Source: G963674835 sp963674835
Lineage (GTDB): Bacteria; Planctomycetota; Planctomycetia; Pirellulales; Thermoguttaceae
Direction of reading: 5' to 3'
Assembly (NCBI GenBank): GCA_963674835.2
Contig: CAXXKC010000003.1
Coordinates: forward strand, 2,418,001 to 2,482,000
Length of the DNA stretch: 64,000 nt
Made by a program: the position numbers and the translations under genes. Positions 1 through 8,784 of the stretch are shown piece after piece (the stretch's first letter is position 1; each line of letters begins with the position of its first letter). Under the pieces are notes generated by a model that was given only the letters and a program-made list of their open reading frames with translations, did not search any database and had not been told where the DNA came from.

Positions 1-1
1 G

Positions 2-1519
2 GCAATCGTGGTCAGCATCTGGCTTGGTACCTGGCCTGCTGTTGCGCAGACGGAGGACGATCATTTGGCGGCTCCGCCGTGGCAAAGACGGCCGTCCGGT
101 GTGGCTCGCAACGTGTCCTGGAGTCCACATCGTGACTCTCGTAGTGGCACCGTGAAGCAGGAATACGTTGCATCAACGGCGATGGCTTCGGAGGCTTCTG
201 CCAGTGAGCGGTCGTCGGACGAACCTGTGGCTCGCGTTGCTGATGCGAGTATCGTCGCTATGCAGGATGACGAAACGCAACTGCCCAGCGGACTATCGGC
301 CCAGCCGGAGTACACGGAGGGAGTTGGCGACATCGCACCCTACGGCGACGGACTTGGCGGCGGATGCTGCACGCCCGAATGCTATCCGTACGAGTGTGGC
401 CCGTGCGATAGCTGTTATGCGGGCGGGTATGGATCGTTCAATCCATGGCATCCATGCTTGCAGAATCGCTTGTGGGTGCGAGGCGAGTATCTGCTCTGGT
501 GGACCAAAGGCAGCCATTTGCCATCCCTGGTGACGACCAGCACGGAAGGCACCGAACCGAGCGAGGCCGGTGTACTTGGGGAAGCGGACACGAGCATCCT
601 TTTCGGCAATGGGACCGTCGGCACCGGCACGAATTCCGGTGGGCGCGTCTCCTTCGGTTATTGGTTCGACCCCTGTCAATGCGCGGGGATTGAGGCGAGC
701 TACTTGGGGCTTGGCGAGGAGACGACCCGATTCTCTGCCACAAGTGCGAGCACGCCCATCATCGCTCGCCCATATTATGACACTCAGTTGGGCGCCCAGA
801 GCGCCATGTTGGCGGCACATCCCGACTTTCTGGATGGAACGGTGAGTTGCAGTCTGACGAGCCAGTTTCAGGCCGTCGAGGTGTTGTGGCGCCGCAATGT
901 GCACCGACAGGAGTGGAGCCGCATGGATCTCCTTGTCGGTTGGCGTTTTGCCCGGCTGAACGAGAGTCTGCGAATCGACCAATACTCGGAGTGGACGGAA
1001 TCGCAAGGACCGGTCGTCGCCGGGACCACCAAGAGTCTGTATGACCTGTTCGACGTCGAGAATCGGTTCAACGGTGCGGAGTTGGGCATTGCGTATCGTC
1101 GGCACGTCGGTCGATGGTCGCTGGAAGCGCTGATGAAACTCGGGCTGGGTTGCACTCACTCCCGCGTGCTCATCGACGGTATGACAACAACGGCGGTGCC
1201 GAACGGTGGAAGCTCGACGTTTTCGGGCGACCTGCTGGCACAAGAGACGAACATCGGCCAGTACAGCCGCAATCAGTTCGCCGTATTGCCGGAACTCGGG
1301 GTCACGCTGAGTTACGCTGTCACGAGCCGACTGCGTGCGTCGTTCGGCTATACGTTCCTGTATTGGAGCCAAGTCGCGCGGCCGGCAGAGCAGCTAGATA
1401 CGAATGTCTCGCAGTTGCCCCCGGAAACGCCCACCGGTTCGCATCAACCTGCATTCGACTTCGTGATGAGCGATTTCTGGGCGCAGGGGATGAACTTCGG
1501 ACTGGAGTACCGCTTTTAG
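2..1519 (+). CDS. BBP7-family outer-membrane beta-barrel protein (5' partial)
   Basis: The reading frame is open to the left edge, and the first residues (AIVVSIWLGTWPAVAQ) look like the hydrophobic core and cleavage region of a signal peptide, so the true start is probably just outside the window; GTG at 8 is only the first in-window start. The mature part matches the planctomycete BBP7 (DUF1551) barrel family: a Cys-rich linker near residues 120-140, then a GEYLLWWTKG strand, a GRVSFGYWFD strand and a C-terminal FGYTFLYW/FGLEYRF end with a terminal aromatic residue, as expected for outer-membrane assembly. Role is inferred to be an outer-membrane structural or pore protein; no substrate can be named. 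The stop codon TAG at 1517-1519 is the first three bases of an interspersed repeat. Confidence 0.85.
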   Translation, partial: AIVVSIWLGTWPAVAQTEDDHLAAPPWQRRPSGVARNVSWSPHRDSRSGTVKQEYVASTAMASEASASERSSDEPVARVADASIVAMQDDETQLPSGLSAQPEYTEGVGDIAPYGDGLGGGCCTPECYPYECGPCDSCYAGGYGSFNPWHPCLQNRLWVRGEYLLWWTKGSHLPSLVTTSTEGTEPSEAGVLGEADTSILFGNGTVGTGTNSGGRVSFGYWFDPCQCAGIEASYLGLGEETTRFSATSASTPIIARPYYDTQLGAQSAMLAAHPDFLDGTVSCSLTSQFQAVEVLWRRNVHRQEWSRMDLLVGWRFARLNESLRIDQYSEWTESQGPVVAGTTKSLYDLFDVENRFNGAELGIAYRRHVGRWSLEALMKLGLGCTHSRVLIDGMTTTAVPNGGSSTFSGDLLAQETNIGQYSRNQFAVLPELGVTLSYAVTSRLRASFGYTFLYWSQVARPAEQLDTNVSQLPPETPTGSHQPAFDFVMSDFWAQGMNFGLEYRF

Positions 1520-1597
1520 TGCGTGTCGCACTTGACTGCAGCGTTCGTGGCGACGCGTTTCTGCGGTTTCGAAAGCGAAACGCCGGATGTGTTCTAG
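1517..1597. repeat. Interspersed palindromic repeat, copy A (between convergent stop codons)
   Basis: About 80 bp. It shares with copies at 8689 and 28035 the left part TAGTGCGTGTCGCACT, the core GCGTTCGTGGCG, GTTTCTGCGGTTTCGAAAGC and the right end TTCTAG. Compared with the other two it lacks about 16 bases in the right half. The left TAG is the stop of the plus-strand barrel gene; the right CTA (1594-1596) is the stop of the minus-strand giant gene. Small hairpins TGCG-TGT-CGCA and TTTCG-AAAG-CGAAA are visible. Likely a bidirectional terminator-like or REP-like element. Confidence 0.8.
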
Positions 1598-4500
1598 AGG
1601 TCGGCCAAGACCACGTCGAGCACCCGGGGAACGAGACGCGTCCCCATCTGCAAAGTCGGAGCCATCACGCCGCCGAGATCTGAATCGTCCAAACCGGCGA
1701 TGTGTCCCAGTTCGTGAGTGACCACAGTAAGCAGGTCAACGTGGTCCACGGCTTCTGAGGCGACGGCTTGCAGGGTGCCATCGGCGAGCGCCGGACTGAA
1801 TTCCTGGTCGTCGCTGGGCGTTGAGTCCACGAACCATCCGCGGCCGGTGGCATTCCAGTCGAGCCAGACGGTATCGCCACTGGTCATGCCTAGGTACAGC
1901 CCATCCAGGTCGCTGACGAGGAAAGTCGCACTCTGCATTTTGTCGAGCGATTCCTGATCTGCGCCGGCTGCCGCCCAACGCTCGATGGCCTCTTGGACGA
2001 TTGGGGCAACCGTTGCTTCAGTGATGACCTCCGGTTCGCTATTGGTCTGTGCGTCGGCTTGGTCGGCAGCCTCGACGTCGGAAGGCATAGTGGCCGGGAC
2101 CACCGTCGGGGCGGCCACTTGCGCCGGCGGGTTGTCTGCTTGTGGTTGGACCGTGTCGATGACCTCGGTGGTCTGTTCCTCGACCATGGGCGGCTCGGAG
2201 AGCACAACGGTTTGGGCAACGGTTGCCTGCGCGATCGGTTCTGCCTGAACGGCCACCAGCAGGCAGGCCGTGTCGACTGCGTCGGTATCCACCGGGTCGA
2301 CGATCGGCGCGACAGAAGACGTGACATCTGCAGTGACGGTCGGTTGCTCGATCTCGGCGGCCTGGCTTTCGGTCTCGATCTGGTCCGCGTCGACGACCGC
2401 TGCATCAGCTTCCTCTTCCTCGGCCACCGCCGTGCTGGAAGGCGTAGTCGGCGGGGCAAGAACCAGATACTGCGTGACGGTCGGTTGGCTCGCCTCGGCG
2501 GTGCTAGGTGGTTCGCTTTGGCTGGCCGTGTCGTTTCCGAGATTGAGTGCCTCTTGCACGACTTGCTGCCATTGGACGGATCCGATCGGCAGGCTCGAGG
2601 TGACCATTATGCGGTTGGGGATGCAACTGGCTTTCAGCGCGCCGAACGAGAAGTCGGCTTCGAATGTTTGACTGCCCTCGGCGTTGACTGTGGCAGTGTC
2701 CGATCCCGTGTCGAGGCATGCATTGGGGCAGGTCACCGTGACCTGGTAGGTACCATCCGGGACATTTTCGAACTGATAGTAGCCGTTGCTGTCGGTCGTA
2801 GTCGTACGGTCGGTGAATCCGGGAGTCGAACTTGTCAGCGACACGTGCACGCCCGGCAGCGGCTCGCCTCCACCCAAGACTTGGGTGATGTTGGATTCTC
2901 CCTGCCCGGTTATCGTGTTGGGTACATAGGTAACGATGTTCTCGGTGCTGGTCGACGCGAGGTTCGTGAACCCATCGGTATCGTGGACCACTCCGTCGGC
3001 GATCGTGGCGGTTACACTGCCGGTGCTTGCCGTGTCGAGAAGCGTGACGGCCACATTGTAGGTGATTTGATCGCCGCTGGGGTTGGTGACAACCATGCTG
3101 GCCCCATCGATGGTGGCTGCCGGGCCATTGAGCGTGACATCGCTGGCGTCGAAATCGGTCACGGGCTCGCTGAACACGACGGTGAAGTTGAGCAACGAAG
3201 CCCCCGTCTGTTGCGACTGTCCCGATGCCAGATTGATGGTCTCTTGGGGCGGGTCCAGTGCATTCTGGACGATCTTCGCGGGATCGTTGGTGCCGGTATT
3301 GGTGTTGGCAAGAACGATGGCCTGGAATGTGGCGTCGGTTTGCGACTGCTGCGTGCCGGTCCAACCGGCGTAGTAACTGTAGCGGAGATAGGGCGGTGAT
3401 AGTCGGCTGACGTTGATGCTGTCGCTGTACGTGGTGGTGGCGTAGGCGTCCCAATCCCGGTTCTTCGTGATGGCGCTGGTGTTGATGAGGTCGTTGGCCT
3501 TCAGCGCGATCGTCGGCTGACTTGTGTTCAAGTTGGGGTTGAGCACATAGGTCAGGCGGCCGGTGTTATTCTGTGAGGCGAGCACGGTAGTGTAGCCCGA
3601 GCCGAGTTTCACGGTGCTAACGGTGCGGTTGGCGACAATCAGTACGGTGCCGGTGGCTCCCGAGGCGTCGATGGTGCCGGTGCCCTGTGTCGGCGTAGTG
3701 GTGATGAAGCGTGTGGCCCACTCATCTGCATCGGTCGAACGGCCATAGATGTCTCGATTGGCCGCTGTCACACGAGCGGACTTGTACCACGGGCTGGTGT
3801 CTTGCCAGACATAGCTCTGAATAGCTTCGCGAACGGCCTGCACCGCTTCGGCGATGGACATATCCTTGGCTTCTGGCATGAAATACAACTGAAGGGGAGT
3901 GTTTTCGGGGTAAGTCGCAGTGGCGTCGCGGACGGCAACGATATTCTGTCCTGCTGCGTCCCACCAGACGTAGAACGAGCTGTTGAGGATATCCTGATTG
4001 GTGGTGACAAGTCCTTTCGAGACGAAATCGGAAATGTCGATTTCCCGATCGACCCATGGGTTGGCCGCCTCCGTGTTGCCCCACACGTACTGGCCGTTGT
4101 TGGAGATCTTGGGGAAGCCGTCGGTCGTGACCACGGGCCCTTCCACCGGCATGTTCACGACGAAGGTACCCGCGCCGGTCAGGGTCAGCATTCCGCCGTC
4201 AGCGAGCCCTTTGTAGATGTAGTTTCCACCCTCGGTCAGCGTTTGCGATCCCGTGACGGTCGTGGCGGCCGGGAGCCGGGCGTAGCCAAGGTCGCCTGCG
4301 ACGCACCTGTCCTCGATGCCCCATGCGGTCTTGCTTTCGGGAGTATCGCTTATGTCGATCATGTCGACGTCGAACGCGACGGGATCGGTCGTGTAATCGG
4401 TCGTGCCGAACGGCGAGACGACGGCGCCGTAGTGGAAGATGGACGGATAGGTCTCCCCAACGTTCAGGGGCGTCTTATCGACTTTGAAGACCAGGTCCTT

Positions 4501-5940
4501 GGCGGCAGTGCCGGCGGCGGCCGGCTCCTTGGTGAAGGTAACCCACGTCGATTGATCGGCACCGACCTTCCAGATGCCCTGGCCGTTCTCATTGGCTTCA
4601 ACGAGCGCTGTCAGCAGACTGAACATGCTTCCCTCGCCCGACACGTACGAGCCGCCAAGGACGAAACCTGGGGTGAGCCGGCACCAGAAGACCTCGCCTT
4701 TCTTGATGCCGAATATCGGCAGTGCCTCGGTTCCTTGCGACGACGTGATCTTGAGCGTGGCCCCATACAGGTCGATGACCTTGGCAAACGTCTCCGCGTA
4801 GGCCGAATGATTCACGAATTTCTCGTAGACGCCCCACATGAAGCTCTTGGACACCTGGTACTGCAGCGTTTCCGCAAGGCGCATCACTTCGGGCGGGCTG
4901 GTCCGCGAATCGGTGACGCCCGTGCTGGAGTCCGAGGGATCGCGACCGGCGAGGTAGAGCGAGAGCTGTTCCGACTGGAAGCTGTCGATATGAAGCCCGA
5001 TAAGCGGGTTGTCGGTGGGACTCCAAACGTCGGCAGTTGCATCGGCTAGTGCGTCGTCGTGGAGAAAGACGGAGGCGGCCGGGGCGCCAATGCTCGTGAT
5101 GAGGCCGTTCAAGTCGACCTCGATCCCGAAGAACTCGGAGAGCGTCGTCTTGCTCAGCGCGATCTTCGTGTCGTTGGGAGAGGCATTCTTGAGCGACGCC
5201 GCCGTGCCTTCCCATACGCCGAACGGCTTGAACCATGGGGCGTACGGTTGATCCTGGCCCATGTTTGCCAGGTCGACCTGGAAGGCACCAGGTGTGTTTC
5301 GGCCGTCGCCGGGGTAGGCAGCCAGGCCATTGGTACCCGACTGTTCGCATTGCGTGTTGTTCGGTGCGAGGGGATTTGGATAGCCATTTACCGTGAGTTG
5401 GGCCCCGACCTGGCCGGGATTGTCGGGGCTCGAAAAGGTCTCGATGGCGCGGATTTGGTTGGCTAGGTGTTGGACTTGGGCAACTTCGCCGGTCAGAGTG
5501 GTGACCGATTGCGCGACCGAATAGGTGCTTTCCTCGTGCGTACTTTGGACCCGTGTCATCACCTCATAGGTATAGGTGAGGCCCGAGGTGAGTCTCGAGT
5601 CCACATACGTAACGTAGCTGGGGTAGTTGAAGTAGGCCAAGTTGTCGGTTTCGGTTATCCAGCCACTGTCATGACTGTCATCTCCGACCGACATGTTGTG
5701 GAAATAGTATTGCATTCCGTCAACCTGCTTGACGGTCATGCAGGTCGACGTGTCGCTCAGTGCGTAGGGCGCAACGATCCAAGTGGGTGCGTCGGGCGTT
5801 GTCGACAACTCGACGACTTCGCTGCCGCTGAGCGCGATCCTAGGTTCCAGTGGCTCCAGCCGCAGCGGCCGGATCCTGGAATGGATGTTGTTGCGGGAGC
5901 AGCGACGTGAGACCGAGATAGGGCTACGAGACATTATCAT
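1594..5940 (-). CDS. Giant secreted protein with LEPR-like N-terminus, Ig-like and CNA-B-like domains and a C-terminal metzincin-like site
   Basis: 1448 residues. The basic N-terminus is followed by RLEPLEPRIALS (about 27-38), a variant of the LEPR-xLL motif that marks large exported proteins in planctomycetes. Residues 45-150 look like a fibronectin-III-type fold. Residues about 150-890 are long, mostly beta-rich and not recognised. A bacterial Ig-like domain (FSEPVTDFDASDVTL) lies near 900-1000 and a carboxypeptidase-regulatory/CNA-B-like domain (TTDSNGYYQFENVPDGTY) near 1015-1090. An acidic A/V/T/E/P-rich linker spans about 1150-1340. The last 100 residues carry HELGHIAGLDDSD (about 1407) and a following VMAP Met-turn-like stretch, as in metzincin zinc proteases, with Asp in place of the usual third His. 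Likely a cell-surface or extracellular protein; protease activity is inference. Stop codon is supplied by the repeat at 1517-1597. Confidence 0.75.
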   Translation of the reverse strand: MIMSRSPISVSRRCSRNNIHSRIRPLRLEPLEPRIALSGSEVVELSTTPDAPTWIVAPYALSDTSTCMTVKQVDGMQYYFHNMSVGDDSHDSGWITETDNLAYFNYPSYVTYVDSRLTSGLTYTYEVMTRVQSTHEESTYSVAQSVTTLTGEVAQVQHLANQIRAIETFSSPDNPGQVGAQLTVNGYPNPLAPNNTQCEQSGTNGLAAYPGDGRNTPGAFQVDLANMGQDQPYAPWFKPFGVWEGTAASLKNASPNDTKIALSKTTLSEFFGIEVDLNGLITSIGAPAASVFLHDDALADATADVWSPTDNPLIGLHIDSFQSEQLSLYLAGRDPSDSSTGVTDSRTSPPEVMRLAETLQYQVSKSFMWGVYEKFVNHSAYAETFAKVIDLYGATLKITSSQGTEALPIFGIKKGEVFWCRLTPGFVLGGSYVSGEGSMFSLLTALVEANENGQGIWKVGADQSTWVTFTKEPAAAGTAAKDLVFKVDKTPLNVGETYPSIFHYGAVVSPFGTTDYTTDPVAFDVDMIDISDTPESKTAWGIEDRCVAGDLGYARLPAATTVTGSQTLTEGGNYIYKGLADGGMLTLTGAGTFVVNMPVEGPVVTTDGFPKISNNGQYVWGNTEAANPWVDREIDISDFVSKGLVTTNQDILNSSFYVWWDAAGQNIVAVRDATATYPENTPLQLYFMPEAKDMSIAEAVQAVREAIQSYVWQDTSPWYKSARVTAANRDIYGRSTDADEWATRFITTTPTQGTGTIDASGATGTVLIVANRTVSTVKLGSGYTTVLASQNNTGRLTYVLNPNLNTSQPTIALKANDLINTSAITKNRDWDAYATTTYSDSINVSRLSPPYLRYSYYAGWTGTQQSQTDATFQAIVLANTNTGTNDPAKIVQNALDPPQETINLASGQSQQTGASLLNFTVVFSEPVTDFDASDVTLNGPAATIDGASMVVTNPSGDQITYNVAVTLLDTASTGSVTATIADGVVHDTDGFTNLASTSTENIVTYVPNTITGQGESNITQVLGGGEPLPGVHVSLTSSTPGFTDRTTTTDSNGYYQFENVPDGTYQVTVTCPNACLDTGSDTATVNAEGSQTFEADFSFGALKASCIPNRIMVTSSLPIGSVQWQQVVQEALNLGNDTASQSEPPSTAEASQPTVTQYLVLAPPTTPSSTAVAEEEEADAAVVDADQIETESQAAEIEQPTVTADVTSSVAPIVDPVDTDAVDTACLLVAVQAEPIAQATVAQTVVLSEPPMVEEQTTEVIDTVQPQADNPPAQVAAPTVVPATMPSDVEAADQADAQTNSEPEVITEATVAPIVQEAIERWAAAGADQESLDKMQSATFLVSDLDGLYLGMTSGDTVWLDWNATGRGWFVDSTPSDDQEFSPALADGTLQAVASEAVDHVDLLTVVTHELGHIAGLDDSDLGGVMAPTLQMGTRLVPRVLDVVLADL

Positions 5941-6119
5941 TCACTCTCTTGCGCCTGAGTTCATCTAACGAAGATCAGAACCGTGCCCGGCTGACCGTTC
6001 TTCTTAGTGGCCGGGAACGAGGCGGGTAGAACCCCCATCATCAGTAATGTCGGCACATTCCTCACGTTCTATACAAGAGTCTGTGGCGCTAGCGAGTCCG
6101 AAGGCGAGGCTGTGCCGCA

Positions 6120-6134
6120 GGGGGGGGGGGGGGG
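6120..6134. repeat. Homopolymeric tract of 15 G
   Basis: Uninterrupted G15 in an otherwise non-repetitive region about 180 bp upstream of the giant secreted protein gene start. Such tracts are prone to slippage; whether length varies here cannot be told from one sequence, and an assembly or sequencing length error is possible. Confidence 0.85.
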
Positions 6135-6594
6135 CGATTGCAACGGTTACGTCGACTGTGGCGATTGCGCCGGGGTTCGGGGGTGGCAGGCGACAGAAGA
6201 GAGGCAGGAGCTAACGGCGACACAGGCGATGTTCGGCGAAATGAGGGAAGTGAATGGACGAGCGCGGGGAATCGTGACTGTGCTGGCCGGGCACAGGTGC
6301 GCCATCGGGTTCCTGATGAATGGCACCGAGTTGTGGAAGAGGTGGAAGGTGAGGCGGATTTGGGGCCTTGCGTGGGTTTGCGGCAGGTGCGCATCCGAGT
6401 AACGAAGTGCGTTCGCCTGTCGCGGTCGGGAGAAGCAGGTATCGCTTGAGCTGAGGAGCCGGGCGTAACGGGTTGGATTGGTCGCCTGAGAGGGATTCTG
6501 TTTCTCGACTTTGGAACGGAATCTGCGAGAGATGGTGTTGACGATTTGGCGGCGGCACGTTGCGCTGGGTAGCCTGCACATCTTGCATGGAATG

Positions 6595-6631
6595 CCGCCG
6601 GGAGATGTGAAAATGTTGCAGAACCCGGCGG
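6595..6631. promoter_or_regulatory. 8-bp perfect inverted repeat (CCGCCGGG / CCCGGCGG) upstream of a small secreted-protein gene
   Basis: CCGCCGGG at 6595-6602 and CCCGGCGG at 6624-6631 are exact reverse complements separated by 21 bases. The repeat ends 12 bases before a TTGACA box. It could be an operator or an RNA hairpin; there is no T-run that would make it a classical terminator. Confidence 0.35.
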
Positions 6632-6643
6632 AATCGCCACTGA

Positions 6644-6672
6644 TTGACATCACTTGCCGTCCCCGCTACGGT
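6644..6672 (+). promoter_or_regulatory. Candidate sigma-70-type promoter
   Basis: Perfect -35 box TTGACA (6644-6649), 17-base spacer and a weak -10 box TACGGT (6667-6672). A transcript would start about 6680, a few bases before the Shine-Dalgarno GAAGGAG at 6686-6692 and the GTG start at 6700. Confidence 0.4.
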
Positions 6673-6699
6673 GGGCGTACCCCTTGAAGGAGAATTGCC

Positions 6700-7254
6700 G
6701 TGAGAAGTTTTGTGATTGTCGGCGCTGCAACGGTCGTCCTTTTCGCTATTGCCGCACCGGTAGCCCGAGCCCAACGAGGTGTGGGTGATCCGTCGGGCGT
6801 CGCGAGTCAGGCCGTCAAGCCAACGATTGTTTCGCTTTCTGGCAAGCTGGTCGAGGTCAAGACCGGGCCGTGCGAGTCCACGACGGGACGATCGCCAGTG
6901 GGAACGCACATTATCCTCGAGACCGCGCCGAAGCAACAGCTCAACATCCACCTCGGTCCGGCCGATGCCGTCGCGGACATCGTCGCCAAGTTGTCGCCGG
7001 GACAGGCACTGAGTGTAAAGGCTTTTCGCACGGAAAAGATGAAGGAGAATCACTACGTTGCGCAGTCTCTGACGTTTGGCAAGACTACGGTCGCATTGCG
7101 CGATGCGGGCCTCCGCCCCGTGTGGGCCGGGGGCAACGCTGGCTGGCGCAAACCTATGGCTTGGCGACGTGGTCGAGGCCGAGGCTACGGCTGGAGGCGC
7201 GGTGGCGGGCGTGGGCTGGCTCCGGCAGCACCGGGGCAGACGCCTGCAGAGTAG
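6700..7254 (+). CDS. Small secreted protein with Arg/Gly-rich C-terminus, function unknown
   Basis: 184 residues from GTG, preceded by a strong GAAGGAG Shine-Dalgarno. A clear signal peptide (about residues 1-24, ending ARA) precedes a compact domain with KLVEVKTGPC, a GTHIILET strand and LNIHLGPADAV, suggesting a small beta-barrel domain that is not assigned to any family. The last 45 residues are unusual: WRRGRGRGYGWRRGGGRG, basic and Gly/Trp-rich, then a short A/P tail. It could bind an anionic partner outside the cytoplasm. It lies 245 bases upstream of a NapH-like membrane ferredoxin gene in the same direction; a shared role is possible but not shown. Confidence 0.65.
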   Translation: MRSFVIVGAATVVLFAIAAPVARAQRGVGDPSGVASQAVKPTIVSLSGKLVEVKTGPCESTTGRSPVGTHIILETAPKQQLNIHLGPADAVADIVAKLSPGQALSVKAFRTEKMKENHYVAQSLTFGKTTVALRDAGLRPVWAGGNAGWRKPMAWRRGRGRGYGWRRGGGRGLAPAAPGQTPAE

Positions 7255-7500
7255 TAAGATAGACTTGTCGCAGGCCGTGCTATGGTGCCACATGGCCTCG
7301 GCGTGCGGCCGCTCTCTTGCTGGCGGGCGAGGGGAGTTGGGCCGAACGTTTTGGAGCCGCTTTGTTGATACCTGTATTGAAAACGGAACAAGGGGTCCAA
7401 CCCAATCCTGATCTTTCGGCCTCCCGATGGTCGGCCTCGTTCCAATTCCAATGCAGGACCCAATAGGAAAGGCATCCGCCGTGCGAAAGGGTAGCCACGA

Positions 7501-8691
7501 ATGATTCGCTATTTGTCCCGACTGTCGCAAGCGCAAGTCGTGTGGCTTGTGGGCACATTGCTAGCGATGGCCGTCATTTGCGGCATCGGCGCGGCGTTGC
7601 AGCCGCAAGGGAAGGCTAAGGCGCCGCCGTTGACGACTTCAATGACGCTCCGGGAGATGGCTCCGCGGCTGGATACTACCGGCAAGGCGTTGGCCAAAGA
7701 GCTACATCTGCCCATGGAGGTGTCGAAAGATAAGGCTGTTGGGGATCTGGGGGTGCGCCAGGAGACGCTCGATGCGGCGGCGGTGCATCTTTCGAGTCAC
7801 CGCGGCACGATGGAGAAGTATTTCGTGTTCGCCGCCCTGGTTCTGTGGGGGCTGGTGTTTCTGACACGTCTCGGACGGCCCGATGGATCGCCCGCCGCCG
7901 AAAAGAAGACGTGGTATCCCCGCGAGCCTTATGTGGCCGCACTCGTTTTGGCGGTGGTTGTCGCCGGATTCGTCCTCGGCAAGTCGCCCAATCCGATGGA
8001 AGGGGCGGTCAAGATCTTCAAGGCGATGGTGGGGTTGCAGCCCTCGGTGGCGGCCACGATTGGAGCGTTTGTCTTCTTTGTCGCGTTGGCGATCGTGGGG
8101 AACAAGCTCATTTGCGGCTGGGCTTGTCCGTTTGGCGCACTTCAGGAGCTTGTCTACAGCCTTCCGGTTCTTCGTCGACTCAAACGCCGGAAGGTGCCCT
8201 TCTGGTTGTCGAACCTTGTGAGGGCGGGACTATTCGTCGCCATGCTCTTGATGCTCTTCGGGATTGTCGGGAGGCAGCGTGGGTTCGTGCTTTACCACGG
8301 CATCAATCCGTTCAATCTGTTCAATTTCCAGTTCGAGAGCGCCTCGATTGTTGTCGCGGTTGTGGCCGCACTCCTGCTGGGGTTGGTGGTCTACCGACCG
8401 TTCTGCATGTTTGTCTGCCCATTTGGCCTGGTGTCGTGGGTTGCCGAACGATTCAGCCTGGCGAGAATTCGGATCGATCGGAACCATTGCAACCAGTGCG
8501 GGTCCTGCTCGCGGGCGTGCCCTGTGGATGCGGCGAAGCACCGCGTGGCGGGCAAGCTGTGGGCGGCGGACTGCTTCAGTTGCGCGCGGTGCCTGAACGT
8601 CTGTCCGCACGACGCCATCACGTACGGCTGGTGTTTCGGCCACGAGACCAGCAAGCGTGACGCCGACTATCCGTCGCAGGACGACCGCTAG
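7501..8691 (+). CDS. NapH/NosR-like membrane-bound polyferredoxin
   Basis: 396 residues. Predicted membrane segments near 14-36, 106-122, 144-160, 183-203, 240-256 and 282-298. Two CxxxCPFG motifs at the membrane edge (CGWACPFG 205-212; CMFVCPFG 302-309) are the hallmark of the NapH/NosR/CcoG-like electron-transfer family. Two 4Fe-4S ferredoxin motifs follow: C330/333/336/340 and C358/361/364/368, with Pro after the last Cys. Residues 40-100 form an extra non-membrane segment after the first helix. The protein should pass electrons between the quinone pool or a periplasmic partner and iron-sulfur proteins. No terminal reductase gene lies beside it, so its partner is unknown. The stop codon TAG (8689-8691) starts repeat copy B. 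Confidence 0.85.
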   Translation: MIRYLSRLSQAQVVWLVGTLLAMAVICGIGAALQPQGKAKAPPLTTSMTLREMAPRLDTTGKALAKELHLPMEVSKDKAVGDLGVRQETLDAAAVHLSSHRGTMEKYFVFAALVLWGLVFLTRLGRPDGSPAAEKKTWYPREPYVAALVLAVVVAGFVLGKSPNPMEGAVKIFKAMVGLQPSVAATIGAFVFFVALAIVGNKLICGWACPFGALQELVYSLPVLRRLKRRKVPFWLSNLVRAGLFVAMLLMLFGIVGRQRGFVLYHGINPFNLFNFQFESASIVVAVVAALLLGLVVYRPFCMFVCPFGLVSWVAERFSLARIRIDRNHCNQCGSCSRACPVDAAKHRVAGKLWAADCFSCARCLNVCPHDAITYGWCFGHETSKRDADYPSQDDR

Positions 8692-8784
8692 TGCGAGTCG
8701 CACTTAGTAGTAGCGTTCGCGGCGGCGTGTTTCTGCGGTTTCGAAAGCGAAGCACATTCCACAGTTACGCCGAATGCGTTCTAG
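8689..8784. repeat. Interspersed palindromic repeat, copy B (between convergent stop codons)
   Basis: About 96 bp, full-length form. Left end TAG is the stop of the polyferredoxin gene; right end CTA (8781-8783, within CTAG) is the stop of the minus-strand PLP enzyme. Shared core with copies A and C: GCGTTCGCGGCGGCGTGTTT, CTGCGGTTTCGAAAGCGAA and CAGTTACGCCGAA. The left end forms a GTGCGAGTCGCAC palindrome. The whole interval between the two genes consists of the repeat. Confidence 0.85.

Larger units (their letters stand above)
5941..6699. other. Long gene-poor region with poly-G tract, inverted repeat and a candidate promoter
   Basis: About 760 bases with no reading frame I can support: the open frames on both strands are low-complexity, Arg/Ser/Pro-rich or unlike any family. 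It contains a run of 15 G (6120-6134), an 8-bp inverted repeat (6595-6602/6624-6631) and a promoter-like pair (6644-6672) ahead of the next gene. Its 5' end is presumably the upstream region of the giant secreted protein gene. Confidence 0.6.

Noticed and set aside
293..1372. Minus-strand 359-codon open frame opposite the BBP7 gene
   Set aside because: It lies entirely opposite a well-supported family gene and its product shows no family features.
6007..6640. Possible genes on either strand between the giant protein and the small secreted protein
   Set aside because: Frames are long only because stop codons are rare in GC-rich DNA; they are compositionally arbitrary, overlap each other and have no ribosome sites or family features.
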